Shown here piece after piece: positions 14,169 to 25,296 of a stretch of 64,000 bases of DNA. Origin of the DNA: Scatophagus argus (lineage: Eukaryota > Chordata > Actinopteri > Scatophagidae); contig NC_058513.1 in the NCBI RefSeq assembly GCF_020382885.2, positions 8,775,774 to 8,839,773 of the forward strand, in the 5' to 3' direction. Below the pieces are notes generated by a model. It saw only the letters and a program-made list of their open reading frames with translations. It was not told the DNA's origin and made no database searches. The position numbers and the translations under genes are program-made. Each line of letters starts with the position of its first letter. Position 1 is the stretch's first letter.

Positions 14169-15884
14169 ACACATATTCATCTTCAGTTGGAGAACTGGAT
14201 ACTAGCAAGTAATGTGAAAACAAGCAGGGCAGGATGTAAAAAAACAAGACAATTTAAAATAAGAACATAAGCTAGTGTATGTAAATAAACATGAATTTAA
14301 ATAATGATATAATAAAGTCAACAGAAAATATTAAATACAGTTGATACGCGCGCACACACACACACACACTGATTGACAGGGGCAGTCTATCATTAGACAG
14401 CTGTTTTTCTCACAGACATGACGACACGTTGGGATGTAATGTACAGATATTATTATCACCCAGTAGGGCACCAGCTTTTGAACAGTTATGTGTTATAGTT
14501 GACAATATTTGCATCCTTTCTATTCCCTGAGCAGCCATGTTTTCCCACTATTAGTGTAATATCCTTTTAAATTTGTATTTTTTTGCAAGTACATGCATGT
14601 CTTTGACTTCTATAGCTGCGTGAGGGGCACCAACAGGTTTATCTGGTGTGTATGTGCCAGCCGTTAGCCTGGGTCATTGTCTGGGTTCTACTCTTTCCCC
14701 ATGAAGCCATAATATGACCTCCTTCTATGTGCTGACAGTTTTTTGATCCCCGAGTTCTGCAGGCCAAGTTTGAGACATTTCTGTGGACTTCCAGGATGTT
14801 TTTCCTTAGTTAAAGTCAGATGTTTTTATGGAAGATTTTGCCCTTTAATTAATTTTGCAAAGTGGGCTCTGCTTCCATTAAAGATCCCAGCCTTATATGC
14901 ATTTGTCAGTGATTGTGTTCAGATTATAATGCTGAAAGGCCAGCATTTTTTAACCATTGTCACTGATGATGAACATAATTCAGGTGGAACAGTACAAAGC
15001 AGTGGTCCACATTCTGTATAAGTTTTCAATGTTTGGGGCAGTAAAACTCATACCTTCAGGTAGAACAACTATAACTCAGAACATGATTTTGGGTTACACT
15101 TCCTCTTTAAAATAAATGTCCCTGTCATTGTTGCTTCTCTCCACCAACACAGCGTTTGTGACAAAAGCAAATCCATGCGTATCAGCTGCTGTTCTTTCAG
15201 AGTCCATTACCAGCCTCAGTACTCTGCTTTTACAGGGTGTGCTCTGTCAAGTCAGCTGCTCATTTAAATGCTTTAGATGGCATTAGCGATGAGATATCAC
15301 CTGTCTGCCCAGGACAAAGTAGAAAAGGGCCATTAAAGTGGAGTGCCCCGGATGCCCTCGCATCCATCTGGTACAGGCTCACAAAAGCAGAATGGGAAAC
15401 AAATAGGTGCCGGTATCACAAGTAATGTGGGCAAAAATACAAATTAAGTCCCATCTCAACCATTAACATGATTTAGAGTTAATCATAGGAAAGGAGAACA
15501 TAATGCTGCAGTGCTACTGACATAGATGCCTTATTAAACCACAGATTCATATATGAATACTGTCCAGGAGAGCAAGTCAAAGTTCAGACAAGATAAAGTT
15601 ACTCAAAATCCAAAGCGACAAACAAATCTAACCACTTCAAATTGAAAACAAAGCAAAACTACACTCTACAATATTTTTAAAAATCAAAACCAAACAACGT
15701 GATTGTATCTTATTTTAATACATATCAAGAAAGATTTTCCATCCCTTATTTTGCCTTCCTGACTCTCCTTCTCTGCAGATAACAGCATCCCGTAGAGTGA
15801 CCCGGTTTCAGGCACCTCAGGGTGCATCTAGGTGTTACTCACTCACCTGCTGGCGACCTGTCTGTCTCCTCCATGGTCCTGCAT
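6406..15884 (-). CDS. sbk1: SBK1, SH3-binding domain serine/threonine kinase 1
   Basis: Four coding exons on the minus strand: 15884-15847, 8924-8683, 7963-7761, 7233-6406. All junctions are GT-AG and in frame, giving 436 residues (human SBK1 is about 424). The kinase domain has the glycine loop GKGTYGKV (78-85), the ATP-binding Lys in MALK (K100), the catalytic loop HRDVKPEN (Asp192), DFG at 212-214 and a TAPE motif. A Ser/Pro-rich tail follows, including a poly-Ser run and a PEPSTPP stretch that could bind SH3 domains. The last residues, ATAIEICV, match vertebrate SBK1. The family is a brain-enriched Ser/Thr kinase with poorly known substrates. The ATG at 15884 was chosen because its exon ends in AGCAG|GTGAGT and joins the acceptor at 8925 in frame. 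An internal Met (8836-8834) is the alternative start. All kinase landmarks are present, so it should be active. Confidence 0.93.
11955..12130. repeat. Probable dispersed teleost repeat rich in GCTAGCATG/TTAGCATG words
   Basis: The stretch contains repeated GCTAGCATG, GTTAGCATG and GCTAGCATTG words, GCTAAACTGAGATGG and an AGCTTAAAGC...TACAGCTTCACAGAGCTGC segment. I recognise this arrangement from memory as a high-copy, unclassified repeat of spiny-rayed fish. The copy is diverged and its ends are not defined. Confidence 0.5.
14132..14166. repeat. (CA)n microsatellite
   Basis: About 17 uninterrupted CA units preceded by a short CT tract, inside SBK1 intron 1. Confidence 0.95.
14347..14369. repeat. 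(CG)n(CA)n microsatellite
   Basis: A few CG units run into about nine CA units, inside SBK1 intron 1. Confidence 0.9.
15847..15884 (-). other. sbk1: SBK1 first coding exon (12 codons plus 2 bases)
   Basis: Read on the minus strand this exon encodes [12 protein letters not shown], then the donor GTGAGT (15846-15841). Its two leftover bases AG join the T at 8924 to make a Ser codon, and the frame runs without a stop into the kinase exon. The overlapping ATG at 15874-15872 gives the wrong frame at the junction. Homology does not help here because SBK1 N-termini are poorly conserved. Confidence 0.72.
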
Positions 15885-16560
15885 CCGCTCGGCGAGCAGA
15901 GCTGCTGCGCTCTGATCCGCTGGGGTCTGGAAGGAAACTGATGGACGACGTCCTCCTTTGAAGGAAGTTAACAATCTGTTATAGGCGCTAAAAAAACCGC
16001 GCAGGTCCCTTCCGAAAAATAAATAAATAAATAGATAAAAATGAGAAGCTCAAAACCTTTGTAGTTTCACAGCTGCTAAAGCTTGGATGAGGTCCGTCGC
16101 TGCGCTTCTGTGCCTTCTGCCCGCCAGAGATGATTCCAGTCCTGCTTCTGGAGATGCTCTTCAGTTTGTGACTTTGTTTGGAGGCGGATTAAATCAAAGC
16201 ATCATCTGATACTGGATGCCGAGATGAGGACGCAGGCTGGGATCCCTCCTCTGAGCGCCCACCATCTCAACCTGCTAAGCAGCGGGAGGAGGTGCGTGTT
16301 TATCTTTCGCTCCTCCAGTGGTCCGCATGACCCAGTTCAGCACCACACACACACACACACACACTGAGACGAACCAATTCATTCACATCCACACAGGGGG
16401 ACTCAGCAAACCTCTGCACTCTGCAGCACGCATGGACAAATCGCATGTCCACACTGTCTCCAAACTGAGGAGTGCCTTCCTCTCACCGTCCGCGCGTCAG
16501 TCTGTTTTGTCTGTCAGTCCAGCGGGACTGAGGGGTTGAGGGGTGGGGGGGTGGGGGTCT
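15885..16560 (-). promoter_or_regulatory. sbk1: Putative SBK1 5' UTR and promoter region
   Basis: This GC-richer stretch lies directly upstream of the first SBK1 coding exon on the minus strand. It includes a (CA)n tract at 16344-16364 and a G-rich run at about 16538-16558. No clear TATA box was identified and the transcription start cannot be placed by eye. The call rests on position and base composition only. Confidence 0.4.
16344..16364. repeat. (CA)n microsatellite
   Basis: About ten CA units within the presumed SBK1 promoter or 5' UTR region. Confidence 0.9.
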
Positions 16561-18758
16561 CAGATGTTCCTCTGCTGGTCCTACCAGTCAGCTCCCTCAT
16601 TGTTCACCGTCTCCACCCTCTGGCAAACTAATACGCTCACGTGTCCCGGGTCCTAGCGCCTGTATGCTCCACCTCCAGCCAACCTCATTGCGTCCAGGAG
16701 CTTTTTTACTTTTGATTCATGCGTTGAAGGAACAAGCTGCTCCACTCTTGCATAATTCAACAGCTTATGGCCTCAAGTACTTCACACGGTGACTTTGCCA
16801 ACTGTCCTTATTAGGTAACAGCGAAGCAAGACTTTCAATTAATTCACTGCCCTGGCAGCTCCCCCTCTTTTACTGTACATGTTTAACAACAGGCCTCCTG
16901 CCAGGCGTGCTTGCCAATCACAACAGATTGGACTGAGAAAACAGCATCGACATAACAGGGATAACCTTAATGCATCATCATCAAACACCACTGATCAGAT
17001 GGGTTGAGAGCTGACATGATTGGAGGCTGTTTTTACACACAAAAAAAGACAGTGCTGGTGAAGTCAGTTGGTAAACGTTTCCGTGTTGCTTTCTCCCATC
17101 TTGATTTCACCTCAGACTCCAAATGTCAGAATCAATAACTTCTTTTGTCCCATAATTTATTGTTTTTTTTCCTGCATACTTTATCTGGTCTCCTTTTCAA
17201 GTTTTTTTCTTGTTATTTTCTCACCATGAGACTGAAAGATAAGCTTTTGTCAAGCAGTCCAGGATCAGGAAGAAAGGTCGAAAAAAATCAGCACAGGGGA
17301 ATATGATATTCCTATTTCCTGAAACAAAATCATTTGACCCACGGCATTTGTCATCCTCACTGAGGAGCTGGGCGGATGCTGAGTAGCTGCGTCACCTCTT
17401 TGAGACATTCAGGTGTCTCACACAGCAGAGTTAGGCCAAAAAGGCAGCGAGGCGAAGAGTTTCCTCAGGGTTATCTTGGGAAGAGAGCTGTCATAAATCA
17501 TAGTGAAGGTCAAGCACTGTGAGCTGACGGCGGAGAGCACCAAGGGTCAAACACACCAGGGGGACACACACCTCTGAGCTGTGAACAAATAGAGCAGGGC
17601 TGCTCCTCCTCCCTCTCCTCCTCACGCCGTGTCAGACACTAGATTCACGTCCTAGTTTTTACTTTTTATGTGTCACCTCAAGTTTTCCAAATCTTGTTGC
17701 AGAGGGGTGGCCTTGTTTTTTCACTGTCCTCAAATTTATCTTCATGCAGCTGTACGCTGTGTCCTAGCCACCGTATAAACTGCAGCGTCATAGTGGAGGG
17801 ATATTTACGCAGGGCCTCAGTCGTCTGAGAGGGGTCTCGTAAAGTTTGCGGGGTAAAATGGACCTTTTTGTGGACAACAGTAAGATTGGACTTTTACCTT
17901 TATGGTTCATTCTAAAATTTACAGCAGAACCTTTTCTTAAGACCAACAGGAAGGAACGGAAGAAAGTCTGGGTGTTTTTCTTGGGCCTACACACCATATA
18001 CTCCAAACAACAAGTCTGTCAATTGATGAGTAAATGAATGTGTGTGAAAAAGTGCAGAAAATCAATCTGACTAAATCTCTGGAGAATTAAGCAACATTTG
18101 CTTTGAATAACAGGTACTTTAGGCTGAGATTAAAAAAAAAGATGAGCATTGAATTTAATAGCATGCTGGCATACAAATCTCTGCTCCACCCTCACAGCTC
18201 CAGACATCGGCCTGACTGTCAATAGCAGTTCCCTCCATGTCGTCTACTTTAGCTCTTCCTTCCCTCAGCTGTTTTCATTTTGTCGGTCGGGATGAGGTAG
18301 AATGATTTTCTGACTGCCTTCACAGAGTCATTTCACAACTTTTCTTTCACAATCCAAAAACAGAAAAACAGCTCATAGCCACACCACTCTCCCCTACTGA
18401 ATCACATAGTCCTCCCCTTCACTGCACACTCCAAGTCGTCCTATAAAACCCAGAAATATAATATATAGACCCTAACTTTGTGTCTCATTTTGAGTTCTCA
18501 TAAGGTTTTTTTTTAACATGGGTGTGTGACTGAGAAATAAAATTGGTTTGGAGTTGACATTTTAAACTTATCCTGGATACTATTAGGAATAGATTCCCTA
18601 AGCTCTTTCACACATCTCAGAATATAAAAAAAGTATTTTTGGAAGAAAAAAGTTCACAGTTCGCCAGAGGATAAAGAGATTCACGTCTGTCGCTTACTAA
18701 ACCCACGCACCAAAGTTTAGTAGTTATTTGTTTATTTTTGGCTTTGGTTTCCATCGGG
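16561..18758. other. Intergenic DNA between divergent SBK1 and RDH13
   Basis: About 2.2 kb with only short, unrecognisable open frames. The two flanking genes point away from each other, so both upstream control regions must lie in or beside this stretch. No repeat or RNA gene was recognised in it. Confidence 0.5.
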
Positions 18759-18777
18759 ACTGCGTTTCCCACAATGC
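18759..18777 (+). promoter_or_regulatory. ZNF143/THAP11-like motif upstream of RDH13
   Basis: The sequence ACTGCGTTTCCCACAATGC closely follows the vertebrate promoter motif ACTACAATTCCCAGAATGC bound by ZNF143 and THAP11. It lies about 130 bases before the RDH13 ATG. An inverted CCAAT box (ATTGG, near 18800) and a CpG-bearing stretch (TGCGCGCG, near 18835) lie between them. This arrangement suits a TATA-less housekeeping promoter. Binding is inferred. Confidence 0.6.
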
Positions 18778-18907
18778 CGTTGGTTTTTTGCTTCTTGCAA
18801 TTGGTTAGTAGAAGTTGATGACGCCAAAGGCATGCGCGCGTAACCTTGTGCTGCAGGAGTGTTGTGAAATTAGCTGTGGAAACATTTTTGATACCACATT
18901 TTCAGTC

Positions 18908-21900
18908 ATGAGCAAATATATTTTGCCAGTTTCTGTGTTTGGGACGGTGTTTGGAGGCGCTGTTTTACTGAAGTGAGTAACTCTTCATAATGTGACACTA
19001 GGCCACTGTATCATGATGGAACCACATTTTGTACTGTATGTGTCATATTTGCTACTGATGCGAGTATGCTCTTAAATCCAGGCGTTAACATTTATACAAG
19101 GGCACAGTACGCCCATATCTACTACACAGAATATAACAGCCCTGCAGGTGTTCAGCCTGATCATTTTCAGTGTCTGCTGTGACTTTGTCAGAGAGATGCT
19201 GCTGCAAAGTTTGCTGTTGTAGCGACACCTGTGTCAGGTAAATGAGTAAGGAGTCTTTGTTTCGTTTTCCTTCCGTAGTGACTGACTTAACTACTGCAAC
19301 ACAATCAGACCTACAGCCTCTGAGGCTAAGTTGTGTAGTTGGATATGAGTGAGTGTATTCATATACTGTAAAGGTGTTAATGACATTTTGTTCAGCCATC
19401 CACAGGCACATGGGAACCTTCTTTGGGAATTCTTTGTTTACCATCTCTTACTTAATGAGGTAGAGCAGTGTGACAGTAAGTTGTCTGCCATGTCTTTTAA
19501 GACATGACAGCAAAAATGTTGAATGTTTGCTGAGTCCAGCTACTGAAACTTTGCTGCTTTTCTTTGCTACTTATGATAGTAAACAAAAAGTTGTTGCTTT
19601 TTTTCATTATTTTATTTGAGGACGTTACTTTCTCCTCTGGGAAACTGTGCTGAGCATTGTTTGCAATTTTTATGACATTTCATAGACTAAACAAGTGATC
19701 AGTTAGTCATGAAAATAATTTGTTAGCGATCGTTAGTTGTAGTCCAAAACTGGAGTCATGGCTGAATTAACCTGAGCTGTTTGGTTGGTATTATTCCTTA
19801 TCCGTTTGTGCAGTGTATACGGTAAACCTGTCCAGCAATTGGTATATCTCCTCAAGTTACACACACAGCAACCTCCTCAGGACTTTGCAATAAACCAGGG
19901 TCCAGTGTAGAGTCAAAACCAGCTTGGTGTTTTTACTCATGTTGCTGATTAGACCCTCTTCTTAGGACTTTGTGAATGTTTGGTGATCAATCATAGCTCC
20001 AGCTAGGTTCATGGCCTGATTATAACAAGCAGTAATGTGATTTTGGGATGCATATTCCAATTGATTGAGTGGAATAATGGTTATTAAGAGGTTGTTTAAG
20101 GCTAAATTGTGGAAGTGGATCTCTAGCAGAAGCTCTCCAACGTATAACTAAACTTCTTCTGGAATGAATGCACTAAACTTAATAGTTGAATTGAGGTTTG
20201 AGGACTGTTATGTAATAAATACAAGCCTGATTAAGTGTAATTGTAGTACAAGTTAGACAAGATAGAAACTGTTTGCATTAACTTGAGAGACTTTTGGTCT
20301 TGATGTTGGTATAAGACAGTGAGTTAGATGATCCCGAACCTGCTTAAATTCTTCTAATAGGAACCACGTGACTGGAGGTCGATGTCCCAGTAAGGCTACC
20401 ATAACTGGGAAGACTGTGGTCATAACCGGAGCCAACACAGGCATCGGGAAGGAGACTGCACAAGAACTGGCCCAGAGAGGTGGCAAGACAATGTGATGTT
20501 GCAAAAACACACAGTATGTAAAATCTTACGAAGTTATTTCACTCTCAGTAACATGACCCATTCCCACATCATTAGGGGGTCGGATCATTATGGGATGTCG
20601 GGACATGGAGAAGTGTGAGGCAGCTGCCAAGGAAATACGAGGGAAGACCCGGAATCACCACGTTTACGCACATCACCTCGACCTGGCCTCCTTGAAATCC
20701 ATTCGAGAGTTTGCAGAGAGAATCAAACGAGGTGAGGAAAACAAACGTCTCACATGCAGCGTTCAGTTATAAAAATAAACTTGGCAACAGTCCCTTAAAT
20801 ATTATCATCATTGTCTTTTAGAGGAGCAGCGTGTGGATGTGCTGATAAACAATGCAGGGGTCATGAGATGTCCAGCATGGAAGACAGAAGATGGTTTTGA
20901 TATGCAGTTTGGAGTCAACCACTTAGGTGCTTTGACTGAATGAAAAACAAGCCAATTAAAGTCTGTCTATCTAAACTCTCTGTAAGAAAAATAGATTCAA
21001 ATCATCTTTACAGTCTAATAAATCCTCCCTTACTCCACTGCTACCTGACTCAAATAGCTTCTTTCTTCCTTCAGGCCACTTCTTGTTGACAAATCTCCTG
21101 CTGGATAAGTTGAAAGAGTCCGCCCCCAGCAGAGTGATCAACCTGGCCTCACTCGCCCACATCGTTGGAAAGATTGACTTCGAGGACTTGAACTGGGAGA
21201 AGAAGAAGTTTGATACTAAGCAGGCGTACTGTCAGAGCAAGCTTGCCAATGTTCTGTTCACCAGAGAGCTCGCCAAGCGATTACAAGGCAAGTCTACTGG
21301 CTGTTGCATATGTGGGCATGTGTGGGAGGGAAACAGCCAATGTTCTTGTTTGTAATTGGCCATTGGATATATATTTTTAAACAATGCAGTGTGCGTGTGT
21401 GTGTGTGCATAAAACAGGCACAGGAGTCGCAGTGAATGCTGTGCACCCAGGCGTTGTTGCCACAGACCTGGGGAGGCACACAGGTCTGCACCAATCACAG
21501 TTTTCGAGCTCTGTGCTCAGTGAGTATTCTGTTTTCTTACTGGATTTCTGAATTTAGAGAAATCAATAAATGCTTACCTAAAATGCATGTGATGATTGGG
21601 CTGCATAAACTCTAAACTCTGCTGGTCTGCTCAGTGAATTCTCTATTCTTATCTATTTGTTCTCTATGGATAAGCCTGAACTGCAACTGACTGTGTTTCT
21701 GTTATGAAAAGTTTTCTATTCACAAAATGTCAACTTTATTAACTGCATCTTAAAAAACAAAAAAAAAAGTAATTTTAGCTGTCTGTGTGGTTGAGGATTA
21801 TCTTCATAGTCTTGGGCAGTGGTGGAGGAAACATTTACATCATTTAATTGAGTAAAAGTAGCAATAGCACACGGTGAAAATCCTCCAACACAGCTACCGG

Positions 21901-22731
21901 TACTCAGTGAAGAAATTGGCCCAAATGACTATTACACTGTTACATTGCTGTGTTATTACTAACAGTGGGAGTGAGAAACATTTACTGTTGTAGTTGTTCA
22001 GGTAACGCTAATATGGGTAGTTTCAGCAAAAATCACTCTCAGAGTTTTCCTTCTACATCACCCCAACCACACTTTAATATATACGAAATATACAGCATGT
22101 GTAATATGTATATAATATGTAATAAAGATTTTCCACTGTAGTAAGTTACAGTAAGTAAAAGTGTTTGTTATTGAGATCATGTACAGTCAATGAGGGATGA
22201 TAAAAATCATGCACTAGGTTTTTGATATGAACAAAAGTAATTGTAACATTCATCTAAATGTTTCCTTTCATTATAGTCCACGAACAGCAGCTTGAATCCA
22301 GTTAGTATCTGGATTGCTCCTTGACATTGGCTTATTAATTTATTAAGTCCTTTTATTCTCATAGTCTCTAAAATATAGTTAAAACAGTGGTATTCTGAGC
22401 CTAAACCATCAAACCTGAGGCCTCCACTCACCCTCCCACTACAGGTCCCTTTTTCTCCATGTTGGTGAAGAGCCCAGAGCTGGGGGCGCAGCCCAGCATC
22501 TACCTGGCTGTGTCCGAGGAAATGGAGGGGGTGACGGGAAGGTATTATGATGTGATGACAGAAAAGGAACCAGCGCCCCAGGCCCTGGATGAGGAGACAG
22601 CTCGAAGGCTGTGGGAGATCAGCAGCAGGCTGGTGGGTCTGGAGGAGGGTGGGGGACGGTCCGCCAAGTCAAGCCCACCAGCAGAAGGCCAGAGCAGAGC
22701 TGCACAGACAGACACAGTGCAGACACACTGA
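18908..22731 (+). CDS. rdh13: RDH13, mitochondrial retinol dehydrogenase 13
   Basis: Seven exons: 18908-18972, 20361-20479, 20576-20731, 20822-20926, 21075-21287, 21418-21519, 22445-22731. They give 348 residues against 331 in human. It is a short-chain dehydrogenase/reductase: an N-terminal hydrophobic segment (about 4-20) for membrane insertion, the cofactor motif TGANTGIG (44-51), NNAG, and catalytic Ser174, Tyr200 and Lys204 in YCQSK. Stretches such as [31 protein letters not shown] and [12 protein letters not shown] are nearly the human RDH13 sequence. The family reduces retinaldehyde with NADPH and, for RDH13, sits on the inner mitochondrial membrane. Intron 5 begins with GC rather than GT. 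Intron 2 uses a weak donor, GTGGCA. The C-terminus is about 17 residues longer than human, with a polar low-complexity tail. DECR2, another dehydrogenase, follows on the same strand. Confidence 0.95.
21288..21417 (+). other. RDH13 intron 5, GC-AG type
   Basis: The exon ends ...CAAG and the intron starts GCAAGT, ending in ACAG before GCACAGG. Only this boundary keeps the frame and gives the family sequence RLQGTGVAVN. GT cannot be used here without losing the reading frame. A TG repeat (about 21388-21407) lies near the acceptor. Confidence 0.85.
21814..22170. repeat. Degenerate hAT-like MITE in RDH13 intron 6
   Basis: It starts GCAGTGGTGGAGG and continues with AAAAGTAGCAATA and GAAATTGGCCCAAATGA. 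These resemble, from memory, an abundant teleost non-autonomous element with CAGTGGTGG ends and AAGTAAAAGTA words. The right end is poorly defined (CCACTGTAGTAAG near 22133). The copy is heavily mutated and encodes nothing. Confidence 0.5.
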
Positions 22732-24387
22732 CAGAGCCCAGGACCAGCTGTCAGTGCTGTGGGTCCGTAGGTCTCCTCTGGACCCTCATCCCACAGAGGA
22801 TAATGGACCTTTAGGGAGCTGAGCTGTGCCAGGCTTGTTGGAACAAATAACTGCCTGAGTCTGATATTCTGGTTATCTGTATAACAGCAGTCTTTTGTAC
22901 TTGCCTTTATGTTCCTGCATCAGGAACTTTTTCTTTAAAACATGAATTTCTATACAGCAGCATTTGCCAATGAACTGTCAAAGTTGAATTTGATGCACTC
23001 TTTACCAAGAACAAAGCTGCACAGTCTCAGCTTAAGTTGAGTTTGTATTTATTCCAACACACTGGGAAAACAATATGAAGCACAAAAAGACAGTACTTGC
23101 AAAGACAGAAATTTATTGAAATGTATTCAGTATGTGGGGTGAAAACTGGAAAGGGCTATCAGAAAAATGTCATCTGAAGATAAAGAAAACAAAAAGAAAT
23201 TAATGTCTGAAGTTTTTCATATGGGGGGGGGGACCTCACCAGCTGTTTGTTCACAATTCAGTTATCAGTATTACCAGTGTGAGGATATTTCACATGCTGT
23301 ATTTCACACAGAGACAGCAGGAAGATGAATGATATGTCTCAGTAATTTGAACCAGTTATATATTTACAGAGCAAGGTATTCTTATGCTGCACATTTACTG
23401 TAGAGTGCTGCAAATGGTTGTGTCACAGATTCAAAGCAGAAATTCTTACACAGAGCGCCACCTGGCTGCCAAGTAGCATCAAAATACAGTCTGCTGGATC
23501 AACATGTTTTTACATTTCTTTGTACTGGTATATTTTTGGTCTGGCTAGCCTTAAGATTTTGTTCATTTATTTAGACATTGCTTGACTTATTATAGTAATG
23601 CATCACAGAAATATCATCCAATTTAATATCAGTTTGCATTGGGATGCAAACAATCCCTAGTTAAGGGATCAGTTGTATTATTGATGAAAGCAGCACATAG
23701 ATTAATTATCAGTATGAACTGTGATGATTTGAATACTAGATTGTACTAAATTAATAAAAACTAATGATAAGAAAGAAAAAATCTAAACATTACACAACAC
23801 GTGTTTTCATTCATTCAAAGTTTCAGCACTCTTCTGTGCTGTTTTACTCTTCTGTCTCGGCTGTTCTATTTGTTAACTTAAACAAATCAGGTTACAAAAG
23901 CACTCATCTTCGATTTCTGACCCTCTCAGTGCAAAGGAGTATATGCATCCCCAAAGCATGTGAGGGATCCATTGCATCTGGCTTTTTCCAACATCAAATC
24001 CCAAAGTACAGATCAATAAGGGCTGCTCTCTGCACCAACGCACGCTAATCAGTAACAGCCCTGAAACTGTAAACCCTGGATCATTTTATTCCAATGTTAG
24101 TGAACCTCCCTGGACCCTCCCTGGTGCCATCCTAGAGGACGGTGGTTATCGGAGATGAGCAACAGGATCGTTAAATTTTCTTTTGCTGTACAGACCTCAC
24201 AGTCCCTAGAGCTTGATGCTGTCTAACTCTCTTTCTGGCATGACTCAGATCAGTCCTGATCTCCAAAGTCCAGTGTTCAAGATATTTTCTAAAATTTAAA
24301 CCTGCTTTATGTGTACATTTTCCGTGTTATTACGTATTCTGTCTTAGAACAGTGTAGTATTTGTGCTCTTGAACGCACCCTGAACGG
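22732..24387 (+). other. RDH13 3' UTR and intergenic spacer to DECR2
   Basis: No second gene is recognised. A polyadenylation signal AATAAA occurs at 23753-23758 and is a candidate end for RDH13. A G run lies at about 23224-23232. Other open frames here are short and match nothing. Confidence 0.4.
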
Positions 24388-24406
24388 ACTTCATTGCCCA
24401 TAGTGC
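24388..24406 (+). promoter_or_regulatory. ZNF143/THAP11-like motif, probable DECR2 promoter
   Basis: ACTTCATTGCCCATAGTGC resembles the same ZNF143/THAP11 motif seen before RDH13, with several mismatches. It lies about 0.9 kb before the DECR2 ATG. A splice acceptor-like sequence (TATTATTTATCAG) ends one base before that ATG, so a non-coding first exon near 24400-24600 is plausible. That exon is an inference and was not resolved. Confidence 0.4.
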
Positions 24407-25296
24407 ATCAGTAACGGACGGAGGAAAAGTATGCGTCCAAAGTACACAGTAGTTATGAAACATAATGGCTGAGGAATAAACGTAGGTGAGAGTGACCAAC
24501 CTGAGTTAAGTGCTTCGTATTTCACCTCAGAGGAATTGGACGGTTCGTCTTTCAACCCCACAAAACTAGCTTGTTTTTTATCCAGCAGGTAATACGACAG
24601 CAGCTAATTGGACTTCACTGCACACAGTCGCTGCTGTTAAATGCTACTGGTGCATTGCGTGTTGTGGAAAACAGTAGACCAACATATATAATGTACACAG
24701 AGGCAGACAAAGTAACAGTAACCTATGGCAGAGTATGGCAGACCTCTGCGTTGAGGTCTAAACTAAGTTGATTCAGCATAGCTATTAAGACGTTAAGATG
24801 CTACGCCGTGCGGAAACATTTATGAATTAATTGTTAGTAAGTTTGAGTACGAGTCCACTTCACTGTTGGTAATTCAGTTTTCAGTTTGGTATCTGTCTGA
24901 ATAATATTTGACTCAAATCTAAAGATGTTTGAGCTGAGTTTTCCATGAATTCTGGGCAGCTGCTGCCACTGTGATTTGCTTTAAGTGCTGCAATTTGCAT
25001 TTTGTCAAGTCACAAAAATCTTGAAATCATGTGAAAAGAGTAAGAATTTAAATAAGTAGATTCTTACCAGTTATGGCTGTAAAAACTACATTTTAGATAA
25101 ATTTAGATATCTGACAATATCTCCTAATAAAAATGAAGATTATTAACTTCACCATATTACTACTATGGCGTATTTAACTGCAGAGTTTATTTTATTTTGT
25201 GTAACTCCCCGATTTCCATACCAGTCATTTATTGCTCTGTGATTGTGGTAATGCATGAGTGTGGTTGCATCTCTGTGACATGTATTATTTATCAGC

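Larger units (their letters stand above)
8925..15846 (-). other. SBK1 intron 1
   Basis: About 6.9 kb between the first two SBK1 coding exons, with GT at 15846-15845 and AG at 8926-8925 on the minus strand. It holds a dispersed repeat (about 11960-12125) and CA microsatellites (14132-14166, 14347-14369). A 192-codon open frame at 11072-10494 on the minus strand resembles no protein I know. Nothing else is supported. Confidence 0.65.
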
